Of a DNA stretch of 64,000 bases, positions 60,706 to 64,000 are shown one piece after another. This stretch comes from Bog-756 sp963824645 (GTDB taxonomy: Bacteria; Actinomycetota; Acidimicrobiia; Acidimicrobiales; RAAP-2): contig CAWGQC010000009.1 of assembly GCA_963824645.1 (NCBI GenBank), positions 248,001 to 312,000 on the forward strand. The letters run 5' to 3'. Below the pieces are notes generated by a model. That model did not search any database. It was not told the origin of the DNA and saw only the letters and a list, made by a program, of their open reading frames with translations. Every line of letters begins with the position of its first letter. Positions within the stretch are counted from its first letter, which is position 1. The translations under genes were made by a program, and so were the position numbers.

Positions 60706-62928
60706 ATGAGCACGCCACGCCGGTGGGGCCGTCCACAGTGGAGACGGCTCAGGTCGCCGTCCCTGGTGGTGGGCGCGGTGTTGTTGGCCGGTGGTTCGAT
60801 CGCCGTGATGAAAGGGGCCGGTGCGTCGGCCTCGCCTCGGCCCAACCTGACGCCGGCCACCCTCACCACCGGCACGTCCTTTACCGCCGGCGAGGCCGAA
60901 GCCCTCAACGAGACGATTCCGGCGAGTACCTGCTCGGCCACGTTCACCGTCTACGGCAACATCGGCGGCGAGGGATTCGAAGGTGGAGGGACGGGGGCCA
61001 ACGGGGGCGGTTCGGGGCTGGGCGGCGAGGCCGAGGGAACAGCCAGTGTCACCGGTGGCGAGCCTTATCAGATCGATATCGGTGGGCAGGGCGACAGTGG
61101 CGGTGGAACCAACTCGGAGGGCACAATCACCAATCCGGGGGGGACCAGCGCAGCCCCGGGCGGGGAGGGAGCCGGCGGGAACGCCGGCGGAGCCGTCGTC
61201 GGTGACCTCAACGGGGTCTTCGCCGAAAATGGGGGCGGTGGTGGGGCGGCCTCGTTCCTCTTCCTGGGGACCCACACTCCCACCACCTCGACCACGCCGC
61301 TGTTGGTGGCGGGAGGCGGCGGGGGTGGTGCCAGCAACGCTGCCGACCCATCCGAAAACTTCACCAGCGCCACCGGCGGCCACGGGGGGGCCGGCGGATC
61401 GGCGGCGGGGACGGCGGGGACGCCGGGCAGCAACGGTGAGCCGGGGGGGCCGGCCGGCGCCGGCGCGCCGGGTGCGGGGGGAACCGGCGATCTGGCCGGA
61501 CAGAGCGGGTCCGCCTCCCCTGCCTCCTCGGGCACCGGTGACGGCGGTGTCGGTGGCATCCAGTCTTCAGGGAGCACCAACGACTGGCTCGGCGGCGGCG
61601 GCGGGGGCGGCGGCGGCTGGACGGGCGGCGGCGGGGGTGCCTCGTCCTATCTCTTCACCAACGGCACCACCGACGGCGCCAACCTTCCCAACGAAACTCC
61701 TCTCCCCGAAGGGTGGTCGGTCTCCGGTGGCGGGGGTGGCGGTGGCGGGGGCGGCGCCAACTTCCTCTCCCCCCAGGTCAGATCGCCCAGTTTCTCCGGC
61801 ACCCAGGCCATAAACGAAGGCAGCGGTTCGGTGATCTATACGGCCTGCACCCAGGCCGCCACCGTGGGTGTTCCCTACACAGTCGACCTGGCCTCCTCGG
61901 AGTCGTTCGGCGACCCCTCCTACCACTGGGTGGTGAGCACTGGTTCGCTCCCCCCCGGCCTTGGTCTCAGCTCCACCACCGGTCTGACCGACTCGCTGGT
62001 CGGGACCCCCACCGCCACCGGCTCCTATACCTTCACCATCGGATCCACCGGGACCACCAATGAGATCGAGGGGTTCGTCAACGTGACGGTCGTGGTGGGG
62101 GCGGCGCCCCCACCGACCACCACCACGACGACCACGACACCGGTCAACCCACCGGTGGTGTCCAACCCCCGCCGACAGGGCTTCCGGGACGTGGCCTCCG
62201 ACGGCGGGGTGTTCGCCTTCGGGGCCGACCGCTACTTCGGCTCCCTCCCGGGCGTGCATGTCTCCGTTCGCAACATCGTGGGCATCACAGCCACTGCGGA
62301 CAACCAGGGCTACTGGCTGGTGGGCACCGACGGCGGCGTGTTCGCCTTCGGTAACGCCCGCTACTACGGGTCCCTACCGGGATCGCATGTGAACGTCACC
62401 GATATCAGCGACATCACCTCCACGCCCAGTGGCGGGGGCTACTGGCAGGTGGGCGCCGACGGTGGGGTCTTCGGCTTCGGGAACGCCCGCTACTACGGGT
62501 CCCTACCGGGCCGCGGCATTTCCGCCCACGACATCGTCGGCATCGCCGCGGCACCCGACGGTGCCGGCTACTGGTTGGTCGGCGCCAACGGTCAGGTCTA
62601 CCCCTTCGGGAGCGCCGGTGGGCACGGCTCGGCCGGGGGCCTCCACCTCAACGCACCGATGGTGGGCATAGCCGCCACCAACGACGGGGGAGGCTACTGG
62701 TTGGTCGGCGCTGACGGCGGCGTGTTCGCCTTCGGGGACGCGCCCTTCGAGGGTGCGGGCCTCGGCTCGACCTCCGCCGCCGTGGTCGGTCTGGCTCCTT
62801 CCCCAACCGGCCACGGCTACTGGCTGGCCGAGGCCACCGGCTCGTCCCTCCGGTTCGGTGATGCCGCCAACCTGGGCAGCGTGGCCAACATCCGACTCAA
62901 CGCCCCCGTCGACAACGAAGGGGACTGA
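60706..62928 (+). CDS. Secreted glycine-rich protein with DGGVFAFG repeats
   Basis: A 740-residue exported protein. Signal/anchor segment at about 17-45 (LVVGAVLLAGGSIAVMKGAG), an ALK-like glycine-rich domain (about 60-385, runs of up to nine Gly), a putative Ig domain (TGSLPPGLGLSSTTGL, about 390-465), a Pro/Thr linker, then six repeats of about 45 residues such as DGGVFAFGNARYYGSLPG and GYWLVGADG (about 485-735), probably a six-bladed propeller. ATG at 60706 with GGGGAGG. Divergent from the giant beta-helix protein. Surface or extracellular matrix role is inferred. Confidence 0.85.
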   Translation: MSTPRRWGRPQWRRLRSPSLVVGAVLLAGGSIAVMKGAGASASPRPNLTPATLTTGTSFTAGEAEALNETIPASTCSATFTVYGNIGGEGFEGGGTGANGGGSGLGGEAEGTASVTGGEPYQIDIGGQGDSGGGTNSEGTITNPGGTSAAPGGEGAGGNAGGAVVGDLNGVFAENGGGGGAASFLFLGTHTPTTSTTPLLVAGGGGGGASNAADPSENFTSATGGHGGAGGSAAGTAGTPGSNGEPGGPAGAGAPGAGGTGDLAGQSGSASPASSGTGDGGVGGIQSSGSTNDWLGGGGGGGGGWTGGGGGASSYLFTNGTTDGANLPNETPLPEGWSVSGGGGGGGGGGANFLSPQVRSPSFSGTQAINEGSGSVIYTACTQAATVGVPYTVDLASSESFGDPSYHWVVSTGSLPPGLGLSSTTGLTDSLVGTPTATGSYTFTIGSTGTTNEIEGFVNVTVVVGAAPPPTTTTTTTTPVNPPVVSNPRRQGFRDVASDGGVFAFGADRYFGSLPGVHVSVRNIVGITATADNQGYWLVGTDGGVFAFGNARYYGSLPGSHVNVTDISDITSTPSGGGYWQVGADGGVFGFGNARYYGSLPGRGISAHDIVGIAAAPDGAGYWLVGANGQVYPFGSAGGHGSAGGLHLNAPMVGIAATNDGGGYWLVGADGGVFAFGDAPFEGAGLGSTSAAVVGLAPSPTGHGYWLAEATGSSLRFGDAANLGSVANIRLNAPVDNEGD

Positions 62929-62997
62929 GCGGGGAGGGAGCGAGAGGGACTGAGCCAAGGGAGCGAGGGCGGGCGGGGCGGGAGCCTGCGGCCCCGG

Positions 62998-63990
62998 TCA
63001 CCAGCCCCGCAGATCCACCGGCCAGCTCTCGACCACGTCCTCGCCGTCCAGCACATGGAGCCGGTCGTGATAGGCCACGGTCGGATCGATGTGGGCGGGC
63101 ACCACCCGGATGCGCTGGCCCACCCGCACCGGTTCGTCGGGTACGAACGTGACGTGTTCATCGGAACAGAACGAGACTTCGGCTCCGGCGATGGAGGGGT
63201 TGCCGTGGTCCATCCCCAACGCCTTGAGACCACAGTCGGCCACTGCCCAGTGGCGGGCCACCGAGATCACCGTGGCCAGTACGGAGGCGGCGGGCGCGAA
63301 GGGGAGACCGAGCTGGTCGTAGGCGGTGTCCATCAGGGCATAGGAACCGGCTTGGATCTCGGTGGCCACCCGGTTGAGGTCGTAGGTGCCGGTGCCGCCG
63401 GCCGAGACGACCTCGCCACCAACGTCCCGGTGGGCCGTTGTCAGCACCTCCATCGAGGACTCGAGCAGGCTCTGTCGCACGGTCCGGTCGACCTGTCCGA
63501 CGACGTGTCCTTCGTAGCCCATCACGCCGCGCACCTCCAATCCCCGGCGCCGGGCCGATTCGGCCAGCCGACCCGCCTCATCCGGCTCGCAACCGCACCG
63601 GGGCAGGCCGATGTTGACATCGATCAGCACCTCGGGAACGCCGGCCGAAGCAGCCGCCTCCACGGTCTCCTCGGAGTCGACGGCCACCGTGACCCGAGCG
63701 CCCCGGCGGACCAGGGCACCCAGCCGGGTGGCGTCGACCACCTCGTTGGCCAGCAGGAGATCGTCGCCCAGGCCGGCCGCCGCCAGCCCCTCCATCTCGC
63801 CGATGGTGGCGCAGGTGAAGGCCCGGTGGCCCTCCTCGGCCTGGCGGTGGGCCAGTGCCGTGCACTTGTGCGCCTTGACATGGGGACGTAGGCGCAGTCC
63901 GGGTAGGGCGGCCGTCATGGTGGCCAGATTGAGCTCCAGCAGGCTCCGGTCGACCACCAGGGCGGGCGTGGTCAGCTGCCCCGATCGCAT
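62998..63990 (-). CDS. PLP-dependent D-threonine aldolase-like enzyme
   Basis: A 330-residue fold-type III PLP enzyme. The N-terminal barrel has LRPHVKAHKC, with the PLP lysine at K39 (or K42), and SAGGTGTYD binds the phosphate. A C-terminal beta domain carries VPAHIDPTVAYHD: the metal site is H-x-D, as in D-threonine aldolases, where D-serine dehydratases have H-x-C. Complete, with ATG at 63990. Probable reaction: cleavage of D-3-hydroxy amino acids to glycine and an aldehyde. Neighbours give no pathway. Confidence 0.85.
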   Translation of the reverse strand: MRSGQLTTPALVVDRSLLELNLATMTAALPGLRLRPHVKAHKCTALAHRQAEEGHRAFTCATIGEMEGLAAAGLGDDLLLANEVVDATRLGALVRRGARVTVAVDSEETVEAAASAGVPEVLIDVNIGLPRCGCEPDEAGRLAESARRRGLEVRGVMGYEGHVVGQVDRTVRQSLLESSMEVLTTAHRDVGGEVVSAGGTGTYDLNRVATEIQAGSYALMDTAYDQLGLPFAPAASVLATVISVARHWAVADCGLKALGMDHGNPSIAGAEVSFCSDEHVTFVPDEPVRVGQRIRVVPAHIDPTVAYHDRLHVLDGEDVVESWPVDLRGW

Positions 63991-64000
63991 GTCCGAAGCG

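Overview
The window is high-GC chromosomal DNA from an actinobacterium. A WhiB regulator sits beside a pair of Get3/ArsA-like ATPases, there is a class-I polyphosphate kinase, a CU044_5270-type ECF partner protein and a mycothiol-type DinB-like protein. Several exported proteins carry DGGVFAFG-type repeats, choice-of-anchor beta-helices and DUF929 domains. These are most familiar to me from Acidimicrobiia, so I favour that class. This is recognition of families, not a database result.

1-18.5 kb is ordinary, well-kept host chromosome: a 5'-truncated Mrp ATPase, Nudix and alpha/beta hydrolase genes, a DUF929-VKOR-DUF929 oxidative-folding cassette, whiB divergent from the BagAB-like ATPase pair, a receiver protein, a CBS/CorC protein, tRNA-Pro(CGG), a methyltransferase, an aldo/keto reductase, ppk1 divergent from ppa, and an ArdC-like metallopeptidase next to tRNA-Ala(TGC).

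18,558-27,837 is an integrated element of about 9.3 kb bounded by a perfect 45-bp direct repeat of the tRNA-Ala 3' end. It carries a tyrosine integrase whose stop codon lies in the host tRNA gene, a small excisionase-like protein, two lipoproteins and a 1207-residue secreted GH30-type glycosidase with a near-identical internal duplication. An 11-bp motif occurs as a tandem pair just inside each end, as expected for integrase arm sites. I see no replication or conjugation gene.

27.9-48 kb is accessory. It holds MMPL and MFS exporters that share a palindromic 16-bp motif, a large LuxR-type ATPase regulator, an FAD monooxygenase, an ABC transporter, a secreted beta-helix protein, and a same-strand run of universal stress protein, APH-like kinase, Nudix-winged-helix regulator and TIR-TM-propeller protein. 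Five genes in this stretch (MMPL, MFS, LuxR ATPase, a secreted protein, the universal stress protein) are each split by one small indel, while I found none elsewhere in the window.

48-64 kb returns to intact genes: an ECF sigma factor with its membrane partner, esterase, DUF1059, VOC/AraC and GlxA regulators, an ArsR-SRPBCC pair, two very large divergently transcribed exported proteins, and a D-threonine-aldolase-like enzyme. The most interesting candidates are the tRNA-Ala element with its glycosidase cargo, the Nudix-TIR pair that may form an NAD/ADP-ribose signalling or defence unit, and the shared operator of the exporter genes.
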